In this document: positions 30,553-45,607 of the stretch, one piece after another
Layout: each line of letters begins with the position of its first letter
Numbering within the stretch: the first letter of the stretch is position 1
Made by a program: the position numbers and the translations under genes
Assembly (NCBI GenBank): GCA_037975125.1
Contig: CM075853.1
Coordinates: forward strand, 50,164,458 to 50,228,457
Direction: 5' to 3'
Source: Latrodectus hesperus
Lineage: Eukaryota; Arthropoda; Arachnida; Araneae; Theridiidae
Length of the DNA stretch: 64,000 nt
Notes under the pieces: generated by a model
Seen by the model: only the letters and a program-made list of their open reading frames with translations
Told to the model about the DNA's origin: nothing
Databases searched by the model: none

Positions 30553-33500
30553 GATTTAAAAAATTACCTTTCAACATCTTCTTCAGAACATGGCAAATTT
30601 TCCACAACTTAGTGTTAAGGTGGATGAACGAATTATAATCACAAGTACTAGAGTGAAATTATAAAATTTATTTCCAGTTATAGTAGAAAGATAAGCAATA
30701 TTCATCTACACAACAATGTATTCTTCCAACATTCTATCATAGAGTAATTATGGAAAAATAAACCAGTATTTATCACCATAATATCAACATTCGATTTAGT
30801 TGATCGAAAGTAACGAATTTAGTCTTTGATCCATCTTTATACTACAGTATTGATAACCATATTAGTTAATGGTGACATACTGTTATTCATTAGTGCAATG
30901 GGAACATTTTTAGAGGAAAGCTTTATCTGAGACGCAACTATAACATATTGTAAAAAGATACAATAATCTATAAAGAAAGAAGTCACTTTCATGCCTGGAA
31001 ATCTAATAATTACAAAAATTTTCAATTTAGTAATTTATGGTTCTATTCCATATGATTTGGAATAACTTTAACCTGTAGATTCTGCCTAATTAGCTAGCAC
31101 TCATGTGCAAAAAGTGGCTAGAGATCAGTGGACAAATAAGAAGCAATTTTGTGTCCGGAAGGTAGGGGTTTCAGTATTTGACCTACTCGAAAATCATCTT
31201 AATGATATGCACAAGCTCTTTCAGATGCTACATAAAAATAGTTTTGTACCTAAAAAAAAATACGAGATGATTGATTGTGTTTAGCGCCTTTAGTCAGCAG
31301 GAACAGACATACGATGGCTTGTCGCAATAATCTAGGCAATTCTTCAATAGTAAATATGTATGATTCATAATTAAATTATGAACTATTTCTCTCAGAGATT
31401 TATTACCATCAATTAGATTAAACGGCGAATATTTTATTCTGACATTTTATTATTATATAATTGCTGCTTTTTTAATTTATATATATATGTCTCTCTTTCT
31501 TTCTCTCTTTCTTTTATTTTGCTTATTATACACATAAGTAAAATGTGGTGGATGTTTATTTTAGGTTTAAAATCTCTATCATAATATGGATGATAGTTGA
31601 TATTTCATATTACTTTTTATTACTTTTAGAAAATTTTCCGTGAATTTTCTTTAAATCGCAATCCAGAATATTTCCAATACTTCAATGCATAACAACCAAA
31701 TGCGGAAAACTATGACACCCCTGGCCATATGCTGACAGGTCCACCTCGATTTTTGGTAGTTTGAAGGATACAATCACGTTCTTAATTGTGTGTAGTGTTT
31801 TCCAACCCTCGTCTTGTCGTCGAGAAAAGTGTGAAAGATGATTTTTACTTTCTTCCTCTTTTCATTCGACTAGGTATTGTAATAATCGACCATGGAGTTT
31901 TATAATCAATTTTGCTTCAGTTGTTTGCTTTTTAAACATTATAACCCTCTTCAATACCCGTCTGACATTTTTACTGAGCTTCTCCTCTCGTCATTATTTT
32001 ACACTGCTAAGCTTGTCCTGCCACACTGTATGTATGTTGTCATGGCTTTAATCACCGTATCTCCCGCAATGCTTAAAAGTTGGGATGTCTCGATCTCACT
32101 TGCTTTTATAATTTAATTGAACTTCAATAGGTTTAAGAGTAAATAAACTGAATGAACTTGATGGCCTGTTAAAATTTGACCTATTTGAAATTCTGAGAAT
32201 CCGATATTTTACGCTGTTAAAAAAAAATCCAATTTTTACATAACTTCAAAAGGTACCACAGGCTACTAGAATATTTGATCTATATTTTAATAAACAACCA
32301 TGCATATATATTCTGTAATAGAATTTACTTAATTTAATATTGCAAAGAGACGCTTTAGTAAAAGTTTGAAAATAACATTTCGTCTACCTAAACACTATAA
32401 GAAATAAGAAAATTAACAGAAGAAAACATCGTTCTAATGATAACGCGGATAAAATATAAACTGTTAAAGTTATGTAAGAAATCCTGCGTGATAAGCAAAC
32501 TTTTTTAGTGATCATAATAATTCATTAGTTTCGTGAATGCGTGTCTGTCTCATTATAACAATTTTCTTTTTTTAACTGTGTTACTTCTTGGCTTGTTTCT
32601 GTTGTAGAAATGACGATACAATTTATTTTCTCAGCATTTCGAAGCATATTTTCCTCCAGTCTTTACATTTTTGACCGACTGAAGGAAGGTGAAATGCAGC
32701 ATCTATTGTTAAAGATTCACTGACCTTCAGATTATGCAACTCGTTATTAAAATACCATCGATACTAATTTGCAAAATAAATAAATAGCAAAATATGTGAA
32801 GTGAAGCATGATCTTAAAAGACTCATGCCTTAGAAAATTTTACCATTATTTCTGTGATTTAAATTTTTTCCATTTCTCTGGTTGACATTTGGTTTTAAAA
32901 TAGTTAAATCTTTAAGGAAATAAATAAAGATGGATCTCTTTTAGAAGTCTGTGATATTTCATTTGTAACTCTAGAATTAACGTAGTTTCAATAAACTTCC
33001 TCGTCAGATCCAAATGTTTCCTCTAATAGCAAACTTTTAATGCAATAAAATTGCAATTAACATTTTTTTTACATATCAACATAGTTACGAATTTTAAGAC
33101 ATACATTACATAAGAAATTAAATACCAATTTGAAAGATTGTTGACATTATGAGCCAAACAATTATAATTGCTTGTTTTATTTTTACAACCATATCAAACA
33201 TGAAAAGAAAATTCGCTTAGTTTAAATGAAGTTTTCATTCTTAAACCCAAATGAGCGGTTACGGAAAAAATTCGCGCATGCTGATTAAAAAAAAAATTCA
33301 AAATGATAAGCAAATTTAACTACATAGTACTGCTTTTCCCATTTATTTATTGGACAATCTGTTTATTTCATCATTGATGTGTATGATAATGATGAGCCGT
33401 GAACATTATGAAATTCAAAGTTAAAAATACAATTCAGTAAGACTCATTTGTCAAATTATCGCACATATTTATGATATTATTACTATAATAACTTTACAGT

Positions 33501-34559
33501 TTGAAATGTTGTTAATTAAAATCTGTTATCTGTTTGTTCATGTTTTCTTAGTTGTTATTCTTTAGTAATATAGCTGAATTTATGGACCATTATAAAAACT
33601 ACAATACTCATCATTGGTACTTGGGCATAATTTTTAAAAAATTTTTCTCTAAAAATAACTTTATTCCAATCAAAATATCAGTCCTATTGTAGTAAAATTC
33701 GTATTTATAAATATAAAAGATTGGTATTTTATTGTATTAGTTTGGTATTGAGATTGATTTTTGGTTTCATAAAGACAGTGTTTTTATGTTCAGTGAGATA
33801 TTCCGTCAAAAACAATGCTGATTCGTATAAATTTGAGGACTCTAGATACATTTCAAATGCAATAAGATGATCTAATTATCTCTATATTCAAGGAGATTCA
33901 ATTAAAAATACTTTCAAAGTAACAAATTAAAAAAAATAAGATATAGAAAACAATCGATTATTAACTTATACTTTCGAAATTAAATGTATATTTTAATTTC
34001 TAAAATACCCTTACATTTTTAATAGCTTTACCTTCATAATTACTTTTTTAATAATAACTATCCTTGTTATTTTTTATAATCTATTTTTTATAATAATATT
34101 TTTTTCTTGGTATTTATGCTGTGAATATTTTGATGTTCTAAAGAAAATTGTACATATGCTTCAATAGGCTAGTCAGAAAAACATTTCTTTTTCTTAAAAA
34201 TTTTGTTTTTAAATTAATATAAAATAATTTAATCTAGATAAATTAATATTTTTCTTGATATGAGACATACATACGTTATTTTTTTACTTGTAAATGATTA
34301 AAATGTGCTAAATTAAAATACATATATTTACTGAAATGTTTATGATTAATAATTACAAATGTAGTTAATGTCTTATATGGAAAAATTAATGTTGATTACA
34401 AATAAGTGGATGAACTTAAAATTTTTATATCACTCACAAAATGTTTTTAAAACCCTCAAGAAACACAATTTTTCTGTCTGAAGTGAATTTGTTGAAAAAT
34501 AAAATTTAAAGTATTGAACAATTTTAAAACAAATTGTCGAAGAGCCACATCTTATGAAT
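30553..34559. other. AT-rich stretch without recognised genes
   Basis: A pyrimidine-rich simple repeat lies at about 31,489-31,516 (TCTCTCTTTCTTTCTC). A GC-richer patch at about 31,700-32,110 carries a 74-codon frame (31,892-32,116) but resembles nothing I can name on either strand. Confidence 0.45.
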
Positions 34560-34885
34560 AGCATGTGGTCTTCTTCTATTTGAAGGATTATGTATATCAT
34601 AAATTGGTTGAATTTGAAGAGGGTTTGGGATATTATTTAATTCTTTGTAAAATTTATCAATTATTCTTACAATGTGATCATTAAAAGTTTCGCACACACA
34701 ATTTGATATTCCTCAAATATATTTTTATTTCTAAAATTGAGGGAGGTTGGTGGCCATTCTAATAAATTTATTCTCAAGCGATTATAGTCTGCACATGTAT
34801 CTTGTCTGCCGAGTATCCCCATGCAGGTGCAGTATGGGTAGTGTAATGATTTCGACGTCGCGAGATGGCGCTGCGGGGGCAGCAA
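34560..34885 (-). pseudogene. LINE ORF2 extreme C-terminal fragment
   Basis: The minus-strand text HYPYCTCMGILGRQ, DTCADYNRLRINLLEWPPTSL and further HIVRIIDKFYKELNNIPNPL, RRPHAIHK resembles the region after RNase H in jockey-like LINEs, where a CxC...H...C finger is followed by YNRLR-like text. Frames shift at about 34,690. It is a short relic, and the family call is tentative. Confidence 0.4.
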
Positions 34886-35082
34886 AACCTAGTTTAGAAA
34901 GAGAAGAGAAAAAGTCGGATTGTTTGGCTGGATTCTAAAAACAAGGATGTAGAACTGGCTGTTGAGAATGTTACTATGTGTTTTCGCTTATAAAATATTC
35001 CTGTAAATCTAATGTTGTGTTATGTGCCATCATAGAAAATAATAAATATTTGATCGTTAATATGTTGCGTGATATATTCACG
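34826..35082 (+). repeat. LTR-like fragment
   Basis: A GC-richer block begins TGTAATGATTTCGACGTCGCG at about 34,838 and runs to AATAAATATTTGATCG and GCGTGATATATTCACGGCACCA near 35,085. TG start, an AATAAA signal and a GGCACCA-like primer site after the end would fit an LTR. No partner copy is present, so this remains weak. Confidence 0.3.
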
Positions 35083-38000
35083 GCACCAATTTAATTCAGC
35101 GTCTTAACAGTAGCTATTAGCCTGATGATTGATTTATAAATGAAAAGTTACTTGTCTGTACTAAGTCTGGATTGCCTACTAATGAGGGATTAGATTAGGG
35201 CTTGCGTTTGTTTAATTTTTTTTATCACTTCTTAATATGTGTAAGCCATGTTATTTTTCTTTTATCTAAGTATACTTCAAGCAAGATACTACTTTACCTT
35301 ATTTGCCCGCGGAAGTTCTCAGGGGCGTCTACTCCTGTTTCTACTAATTTCACACCCCAGTAAATCTTCATATCGCTTGCAAATTAAATAATATTTTCTT
35401 CATGGTATATTATTTATATTTACAATAAAAATCTTTTTTTTTTCCTTCATTATATTTAATAGCCTGCGTATTTTAGCTAAAGCTTAAACATGAAGGAGAT
35501 TTTCATTGCCAAATTTAAAATTGTTTTATAATTCTTCAAAATGATCCTCACTAAATTACTTATTATCACGAAAAATGTTCACTTTTTTCCATAAATTGTA
35601 ATCGATTTATAATATTTTTCCCGAGTAATGTATATTTAAGTATTAGGAAATATGAATTGATTTATTATCACATTTGCAAAATTTTCATTCGTAACAGTTT
35701 TTATAGTAAGTTTATTTTATTTTAAGCAGAAAAGAAATACAAAAAAAATAACTTACGGTATGCACAATAAACTTACGATATGCTAATTCAAACCTATAAA
35801 TACTAACTCTACAAAAAATTTCTTTTAATAAAATTATTCTAATGTTTAAATGTATCACTTTAACTTTAACTATTCACTTTAACTTTTTAGGAAATCACAA
35901 AAATAAAAGTTTACTATTTTTGGCATCACTGGAAAAGCTCATAATTCATAATTTTCGTAATTTCATGAAGTATTTATAATATGTTCTTCAAAATTATTTA
36001 ATGCCAAAATATAATTTTTTAATATCCAAATCAATGTACAACTAGAAACTGCACTATTTCTGTATTGTGTTCTCTGTAGAATTTTTTTATTATAGATTTT
36101 TATAGCATACTTTTTGTATTATATTTTAAATGAATATGTTACATTTATTCATATAAACTTAACCTACGATGTCAAATATTAATTTATTCGTTTTTTTTTC
36201 TTTACTGAAATCTTAAAAATAATTGAAATTGTGTAGAAATATTTTTTACAACGTTTGGAAATTTCATTCATAATTAAGTTTACTGTATGAGATAATGTCA
36301 GAAAATACAAGTACACAATCTTGACTGAGAAAAATTAAAGCACTGCATTTTTTCACTCATATCGTTATTCTTTCGTTTGTATTTAATTTGCTTAAATCAT
36401 ATCACTCTTTTTGATTTTTTTTATAATTTATCAGACATGAGCTTCTCTATTTCTAAAAATTCTCAATATAGTAACTCAATAACTTCACAATAAAGGCTAT
36501 TTCCATTCTTTCAACTAAAAAAATTTGCCACTTTTTAATTGAGTTATCTTTGTGGTATTTTAGTTTAATACAGATCATATTGCCCCTGCAAATAACTAAT
36601 GGAAACATTTAGAAAATGTTTTTATAAGTAAATTTCTGTAGCGTGGTTCATAATCTTTTCTCTATCAGAAATAGTAGAAAAGTGAGAAACAATTTGTTAT
36701 GAACCATTTTTAAATATGATTCACCTATTCGAGTTTCATTGTTTTACAATAATTACGAAAGGATGTTTTTATTTTTAGTTCATGTATTGATAGGCTAACA
36801 AATATGAAATTACCCTATCACAAAGTGGATAAAATTTAAAAATAATTATAAATCATTAGAAATAAGAAATATCAAAATCATGTAATAGTACTTATATTTG
36901 AATAATTTTATTATTTATCTTGTGGTTTTTCTTCCAAAGTGAATGCATTTCTAAATTCTTTGACTATTAGCATATTTTTTAAAATTCCATTAAACAAGTT
37001 GAATCGCAGTGTTCTTAAAGTATCAAAATTTACGCAAAATTATTTATTTTAATGAACTGATTCATGGAGGTCTTTACATCTTCAAAATTCATTCGAAGAT
37101 GAACTTGCAGGTGAGGAGCAAGATAAATTAAGTTAGCATGAAGAATACTCGATCTCTTACTAAAGTCATTATCAAAATTATTATAATGATATTTCATTTC
37201 TTTGCAATTATAACTATATAAAAATTAAAAAATGGAATTCTACTTTTTTCAAACACTGGCTTTTAATCATAAAAAGTTTAATGCTTATAAGAAATATGAA
37301 ATTATACATTTCAAACTAATTTTCAATTATTTTTTGTTTTGATTTGTGGAATGAATTTTGAAATTATTGGATTTATTTTATAACTAATTCTTTTACGATG
37401 TTATTAATCATAAAATGTTCATTTCTCATAAAAAAAGTATCATAAAAACAAACTTTTATTAGGTGAAATACATTTAAACATTTACTTAATTTAAATTTCT
37501 TTTCTGATTCCCCAAATAATATTTTTTGAAGAAGTCAAATTTCTACTACGAAATACAAGCATTTAAATTTCATAAGCTCTAAGAGAGAATAAATAAGAAA
37601 AAGAAATATTTTGATGAATTGCTTAGAAACAAGCTAATGTAAAAATTATCAAAACATTCTAATTATCCTAAACTCGCGACTGACCTCTAAAATGATAGGA
37701 ATTGTTTAATCTCCAAGAAAAATTTAATTCTCTAAATCATCAAATAAGGCCTTTAGTTTAAGTTTTTAAATCTCTAATTCGTATTTATGTATTAAGTTTT
37801 TTGTTATATTAAAAAATTTCTTAACCATTCCATGAATTCAATAGACTAGCAAGTCTTAACTAGTATAATTGAAATCAATTTTCACCAAATGAAAGGAAGG
37901 TGACTAAAAAATAGACAATGGACAAAGAAATAATATTTTACAATTCTTCTTGACTGCTTTGAAATGTTGATTGTTTCATTTCTTTTTATGATTCACTTAA

Positions 38001-39560
38001 AATTTACTATGCTATGTTTGTTTATTACCTGCTTCAAATATAATTCGGATTATTCTAAGAAAATGCGAGATTTAAATTTTCTGTGACTCAAATTTAAAAA
38101 TTAAATAATTCAAAAATAGCATTAATAACATAAAGAATTATAATTGAAGATAATTATTAATTAATTAGAATGGTAAATTAATTTGTGCTCAAAATTTTCT
38201 TTGTCAATTTCTACATTTTCACGCTTACACATGTGTAATCGTTGCTTTATTGAAATGTTATGTAAAGATGTAAATACAGACTTAAATTTTCAATGATTAG
38301 AAAGTGGCGAGTGCTATCTTAAAGAGAAGAAATTTACAAATCATCGTAAAATATTTCGACATAGAGTATAACATTTTTGATTGATTATCTTGATTCTTCT
38401 CATCGTTTCATCAATTCAGCAGAAAATATTGTGCACGTGTAAAACTCTTACATTTACATAATGAAGCTATTAATTATTTTTCTTCTTAGAGATTTCTCCT
38501 TTTTAAAAAAGGAAAGGGATAAATCCCAACTAATATATCGAAAAATGCATATTGTTCTATTTGCAATGATTTGCGTAAAAAACAAGGACCATAAATTTAT
38601 TAATGATTTGACAAACAATGCACAAATTCTGCTATAGTGACGGACCAATTTATTTCATATTGTTAAAAGTATTACAAAACTTTAGGGAATGAGGTTATAT
38701 TTTGTACTTAAAAATGCCAAATAATTGCGCTTAAGCCACTCACTGGTTCTCCAATACTTTTTAACAATGTTCTCATACCGAGAAAGTGCAATAGAGGTAT
38801 TTAAATGTTCAAAAATCATAGGCTAATTAGAGTCCTTCAAAATATAGTTTAGGGAATCCCTCATTTTAAATCTGTAAGGTGGTCTTGATATCAGACAGGT
38901 CAAGCCAGACGTTTAAAGAGGGTCCCCACTGTCTTCCTTGAAAAACTGGTACAATTCTTTCTCTCAGGATCCTTCATCTCTTATCTATAGAACACTGAAT
39001 CATATCCAATTAAATATTTTCTTAGGAGTTAAGATAAAAAATAATTTAGTTGTCTGAAATAAAATTATCTGGTGAATGCTTTGCTTCACTAAACTTCCTT
39101 TCGTAATCAATGTATCAACGTTTTCGTTGCCCATAATTAGGAAAAAATAAGTGAAACTATTCGTTTATCTTTTAAATTAACATACATATATGTTACGTTC
39201 TCATGTCATCTGGACTTGAAATAAAAGAGATGCAACGGAGAATGATTATTTCAATAATTGATTATTTCAAAAGTAGTAGTGGAAGTAAATAATAGAGGGC
39301 AGTTTTAACATATTAAATTATTAATTATTAATAAAAGAAATTTTTTATGGAATGCTTTGTGTAATTAGCTTAGAATATGGCATAAAGTGATTTAAAAAGG
39401 TAAAAATTTTCTTTTATTAAAAATTTCTTTTAAATCTATTTAGATATCCTGGCCATTTTCAATAATAAGTATTTAGAATGAACGTTGCAACTCCTCAATA
39501 ATAATTATTCATTATTATTTTTTAATTGATTTTTAATCGGTAGTATATTAATTTTAATTA
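35083..39560. other. AT-rich stretch without recognised genes
   Basis: Nothing recognised on either strand. Short frames such as 38,454-38,648 are expected by chance at this composition. A slightly GC-richer patch at about 38,875-38,995 has no family likeness. Confidence 0.5.
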
Positions 39561-39564
39561 CTAT

Positions 39565-39860
39565 TGTAACAGATCTATATTAACTCTACTGACAATAGAT
39601 GGCGTTACTGCCCAATAGACTTACAACTTACAATATCCAATAAGAGGAGAGATAGAATAGAGGCGTGAGAAGTGGAAGAAAAACCATCCAGTTCACAAAA
39701 TACCTTTATTTATTGATTTGTAATGCATCTTCTAACTTTATGTATAGTCTTCTTTATTATTATTATTAATTATTTTCTTTTGTAACTATTTTAATCATGC
39801 GTAATGGCGTAATAAATGTTTTGCATAATTGTAACTTCCGCTTTCTTACGTCCCTCTACA
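39565..39860 (+). repeat. Solo LTR, copy 2, with 4-bp target-site duplication
   Basis: It starts TGTAACAGATCTATATTAAC and ends TTACGTCCCTCTACA, 296 bp. CTAT lies directly outside both ends (39,561-39,564 and 39,861-39,864), a typical short duplication of Ty3/gypsy-type elements. It is the same family as 30,242-30,552, in opposite orientation. Solo LTRs arise by recombination between the two LTRs of one insertion. Confidence 0.85.
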
Positions 39861-39864
39861 CTAT

Positions 39865-42800
39865 TCAATTTTAAAACAAACAAATCTTACTCTTACTAAC
39901 TTTTGAAATCACAGGCATATATTTGTTTTTTACAAAAAAATATTTACCTGAGTAAATAATTTAGCACAGTTGCTTATTACCACACAGAAATGCAACAAAA
40001 CACGTAGTAAATATTTACATTAATACACTCATAATTAATAAATTCTCAAAAAAGTGAATGAAAACAGCATTGCAAATAAAAAAAATTTCTATTTTAATGA
40101 AAGTTGGATAAGGAGATGAAAATATAAATTTACAAAAAATTTATTCTTTTGACATCTTCCTTCGATTAAGAAGTGCCATATTTTATTTAAACAAGATTTT
40201 TAAAACAATATAATTTCTCAATACGTTATGTGTACTAATGAGAATATTTTTAATCGGGATTATATTTTAACCATTTCTTAAATTCCCTTTTGCCTCAAAT
40301 TTGTTTGAATTAAGTATTTTCTGCAACCATTATCGGAACAAAAATTCATAAATAATATTTTATTACTTGTAGTATTATCTGTAGTATTTTATTATCTGTT
40401 AGCTTCTGTTAGCTGTGCGCTTTTTATTATAAAATGTGAGGAAGTTTCAACAATTTGCTATCTTAATAAGTAAAGTAGTTATTTTTTAATGATTGAGGCA
40501 GTTCATTTTTCGAATATGTTTACAGGATCATCTTTTCTGTGCTCTTGAAATGTACTCTGATCTGTTTTCCAATTTATCACAAATTCAACTGAACTTTCAT
40601 GTAGGTTTGATTTCGATGTTTTATCATTCAATAGATAATAAACGGATATTATTTGTCAATAAATAGATATATAAAAAGACTGAAAAAGTTATATTTTATT
40701 GTATTTATAAATTCTTTTGAATTTGTAATAAACTTTATTAAGAAAACTTGTACTATCTCAAACACAATTGTTTTATTTCATTCAAAAGAAATCGTATGCT
40801 CTTAAATTTTTAGAATAATTAGTATAATAATAATTTAGTTCTAACAACTCAGGCTTGACAGAATGAAATGAAGTGCAAGCGCTTGCTTTATAAGTCACGT
40901 AATTCAATCAAATATATTTCATCACTTGTTGATGTATAGTTATAAAAATAACGTTAAAAAAGTATCCATTCTTGTATTCATCAATATTTTCATTAACTAA
41001 ATATAGGTAAAATTCATTTGTTAGAATTATCCTACCTTTATCATATTAATTTGTTAAAATGAAGCATAATCAATATTAACAAATTGATACAAGCTTCATT
41101 ATTCTTAATATTACTTAAAGTTAGTAACTAAAATTTATTATATTTTTTTCAAATAATTATTTCTGACAGCTAACATTTAAAATTTGGTGAACACCATTTG
41201 ATAACAATTGTAGAGACAACTTTCTCTCAAATTCTACTCTACTCGGTTGTTATATAAATATTTCTTTTTAATTGCTTAGTTTGGTGTTACAAAATTGTTT
41301 CGTTATGTAAAAATTAATTTATCGCTTTACATGATAAATTTTTGTGTGTGAGAGTAAGTGTTTATTCGTCTGTGTATAAATCTGTATTATATAACATGAC
41401 AATGAAATATTTTCAATGCCGTTAAGACTCAAATAAAAATTCTTATAAAGAAATAAAAAACAAACTTTGGTAAATTACTCTTTTGTTACTAATATGAAAT
41501 GTTTAATTTCTTTCTTAATTAGACCTGTATGCTTTGATTTTGTTTGCCACATGACATTTTTTGAAAATACTGGATCATTTGACGATACTCTCGATCGAAT
41601 TATTAACTCCTTGTGATACCATTATTTACAATTTGTGTATCGCCAGCTGTGGCAATTCTTTCTCTTAATATTCTTAGTTTAATATAAAAAGTATAATTGA
41701 ATATATTTTTGTTGGATATTCAACATTTTTAGACATAAGTTTTTATTATTGTCAAATCAATATTTATCAAATATTTATAGCTATATTAAATACTAAAAGT
41801 ATTTGCTCCAATAAAAAAAAAATGAACTAAATATTTTATAACACGAAATTCATTTGTATTGAAATATACAAATGAACTTCTTGTTATCAAATTAAACACG
41901 AGAGAAATTCATTCAAACTCATTATTTAAACACGAAATACATTAAAATTTAACATGCTATTCAGGAAGTAAAGCAAGTTTGTTTGAAATTACAGCTCTTT
42001 TCCATTCATTTAATGTAAATCGCAGAAGTAATACGATATTTCGATACTGTTATTTAAATCTTCTGAAATCATTTCATTTTATTCGTATTATCATGAACAG
42101 AATTATGACATCCAATGTTATTCTTTTACATTTTATGATTTTGTTTTCACTCAAAATTATGATACGAAATGCGTGAGAATGAGATTTAACCAAACAAAAT
42201 TTTTTACAGCTCAAAAAATATTCAGTTATAAATATTATTTGCACATGTATTGGTTTTCTTCTTTCTTTTTCTACTAAAACAAATAATTGTATAAAATAAA
42301 AAATATTACAATTAATTCGCAACACGACAATTTCCATAGGCCAAGGCCTACAGTGCCCACATCTGTTTTCTTAAACAAGGGTCTGGGATGCGAAGTATGT
42401 CTTCGTTAGGTGGTCAGATTAATCCCCGGGGACGCCACCGGGCTTCAGGTATAAGATTATGAATATAAATATTCATTATATATATAGGTTTTTCGGAAAT
42501 TTTCGAATTAATATCGGTAAAAAGTACACATATCTATGAAAAAATGAGCAATATTTGATAACTAAAAAATTATTTAAATAACTAATGTTAAGAATTTTAA
42601 AAATTGTTTCATATTTGATTTTAGCACTTAGTTTTCAAATATTTATCAAAATGTCCCTTATCCATTTAAAAATAAATACTGACAGATCTCAATGAAACTA
42701 TTCATTTCATTTCAGTAATTATCTTAAGAATTCTCTGTAATTCGATTGTGTTTATTTTTAGCTAAATAATAATAATTTCCAATTTGCATATGTATGCTTT

Positions 42801-45605
42801 TTCTTATTAAATCTGGATCTACTTGGTTATGTTATATCCAGGTTAAATTAATTTTACATTAAATTTTTTACATTTTATTATTGACTAAATGTATTAGTCA
42901 CATTTATTATGAATGCGCATTTTTAAGCATAATAATTTTATGCATTATAATATATAAATAACATATTAAATACGCAAATATTCATGGAAGCAAAATACAG
43001 GAAAGCAGATTACGTTTACTTGGATTTTAATAGAAAGATTGTCAGCTGTTGTGGTCATATTGTCATTTAGAAGATGATGAAAGTATCAATAAATGAGAAG
43101 AAAATTGACATTTTTCCAATAAATCCTGTACCTGTCATTGCATTGTTTAATATGATAGGAATTTTAAGAATGTGACTCGCTTAATAAAAGAGATTCATTA
43201 ACAATGCTTTTTCTTCAGCTGAATTCCAGACATGAAAAAGTTGCTCGATGAAGTTGATATGAAATTTTAAAATCAAAAAGTCAAATTGGGAAAGTGTTTA
43301 CTTACCATATTTAGTATTAAAATATTCTTTGTTTTAAAATATCGTTGGAAAATAAACTTGAAATATCCAAGGTTAAATTTTTCCGCTTTACTAAGTTTAT
43401 TCAATTATTAAAAAAGAGATGTGAGAAACATGGTTTTAATATTTCTACACGCAAAATAAATGAAATAATTAAGAAAAAAGGAAAGAGACATCAAAGGTAG
43501 ATTTTTAACTGGGAAAAAAATTTTAAAAAAATGTTTCCCCAACAAAAATACATTTCTAAAATTTACCTCTTTTAAAATTTTCTTTCAAAAAATAAATCAT
43601 CCCCTTTCATTTTATAAAAGAAAATCCATTTTCTTAAAAAGTTATCGCGAAGTCTGTAAATATGTCTGCAGGCACTGTGAACTAAATTATAAAATATGAT
43701 TTACCTGACACCAAAACATGCTTTACAGCATAACATTATACAAATTAATATTTGAAAATAATTTGGAGAGTGAAAAAGGTAAATGTATAGTTATATTTGA
43801 GGAACCCCGGATACACTTATAAGACTGCAATAAAAAAAATAAAAAAAAAATTTACAAGGAAAAAAGAAGAAAAATAAAGGTTCAGAGAAAAACAATAAAA
43901 AGTTTGGTTAAGATTTTATGAATTTTACTGGATTTATAATAGAAAATATAAAATCAGGAAGATATATAAAACGTCAAAATTAACTTGAATTACTATTAGA
44001 AATATATTTTGACGCTTATTTGGAAAGAAATTTTATAATCCTAACCAAACTATCTTCATTTGTATTAAGTTACATCAAAATGTCGTTACAAAGCCATATT
44101 TTTAAAAATTATATACATTTTTGTAAATAGATAAATAATATAAACAATTTTGAAATTGTTCCATTTAAATGCATCACATTAAAATCTTCTGACACGTATG
44201 TTAGGGATTATTGTGCACATTAAAGTTTTAAAAACAACCTTTTCATAAGCAGCACCCCAAAACATTGTATGGACTCGGGAAATTCGACTAGGATGTTTTA
44301 AGAAATGCTCTGTTATTTGTGTAATTAAAATATAATATTATAATTTTTTAAGAAAGGATTTTTAGATGAAACATATTATAAAATGAAATTCTTAAATTTG
44401 TTTGTGAAATACACCTTTGTAAAAATGTAACAAAGAAATGTGAACAGTATCTTTATAGTTCAACATACATGTGAAAATCACAAAATAATAAACCAAGTAT
44501 GTAGTTTCTTTTCATTGCACTTTTCATTTTCATTCACTTTTCATTGCACTGTCATATTAATAAAAATAATTGATACTTAACTATTGTATAATAATAATAA
44601 ATTTCGTAATAACTTAAATGCAACTGATATAAAAAAATTATCGTTAGATGAAAAATCTAAGATTTAAGAATGTTGAAAGGTTTTAATGAAAATCAGAATG
44701 ACAAAAAAGTAAACTGAAGTACATTTGCCACAGTCTATTATTGCAAGTTAAGAAATGGAAACTGTAAGTAGTATTTAATGTCTTTGTTATTAGATATTTT
44801 GTTCTCAGAATAGAATAAAACTGTTATAAAATTTAACTATATGCATAGTTATAACTAGTACAATAATATAATAATTAAGAACGAAATTTTCGCGCATATT
44901 GACTTATCTTCAAAATATCATTTTTGTTGTACATAAAAACAATTTCTCCACGAAAGACATCAGGAAGTATTCATTTCCTACACGATATTTACGAAATGTT
45001 AACTATTAGGAATCAGAAACATATATTTACAGTGAAGACCAATCGCAGATTTTTTTCTTATCTTAATTACGAAAGTTTATAAATGAAGTCATTTCTTAGT
45101 TTTCCTTGCATTGTTTTAAAATGAACTAAAACTGGTTTGAAGTAAATGTATCGGAGAATGAAAATCATTTCTTCGTTATTAATGTTAAAAACGACTGATG
45201 AATCAACATACAAAAAAACAGATCAGTATTCACCGATACACAATAGAAATTCTCACAGCGCAGGTGAAGAAAATCAAATTTACACGAAAGACGAGTTTTA
45301 GAATACAAGAAAAATAAAATGAGTGACTCATTCAAATGAAAGGGCGAGAGTGAAAGAAATCAGCCTTGACAGAAGTCGTTAAAGAATAGGGAAGATGTGC
45401 GATGAAACGTTACCGGAACAATCACTTGTATTTTCGCTCATGACGTTTTTTAAATAAAATTTTAATGCTTTCCATTCATCTGTATGTGATCTTATTACAA
45501 TAGTTCATTGTTATAATTAATATTGCTCACTGTATTAAACGAAACGTTAAAGAAAAATTGATTACGCATTAAAATAATGAAAAACTTCTTTGAATTTTCG
45601 GAATA
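39865..45605. other. AT-rich stretch without recognised genes
   Basis: No supported gene. It holds one GC-rich fragment at 42,340-42,440, listed separately, and an AP-1-like TGAGTGACTCA at about 45,319-45,329 in a mildly GC-richer patch. The overlapping frames at 41,979-42,337 on both strands are chance frames. Confidence 0.5.
42340..42440. repeat. GC-rich fragment of an unknown dispersed element
   Basis: About 100 bases (GGCCAAGGCCTACAGTGCCC ... CCCCGGGGACGCCACCGGGC) stand out sharply from surroundings of roughly 75 percent AT or more. They include two perfect short palindromes, GGCCAAGGCC-like and CCCCGGGG. It is most likely the end of a retroelement; the family is not recognised. Confidence 0.4.
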
Positions 45606-45607
45606 TA

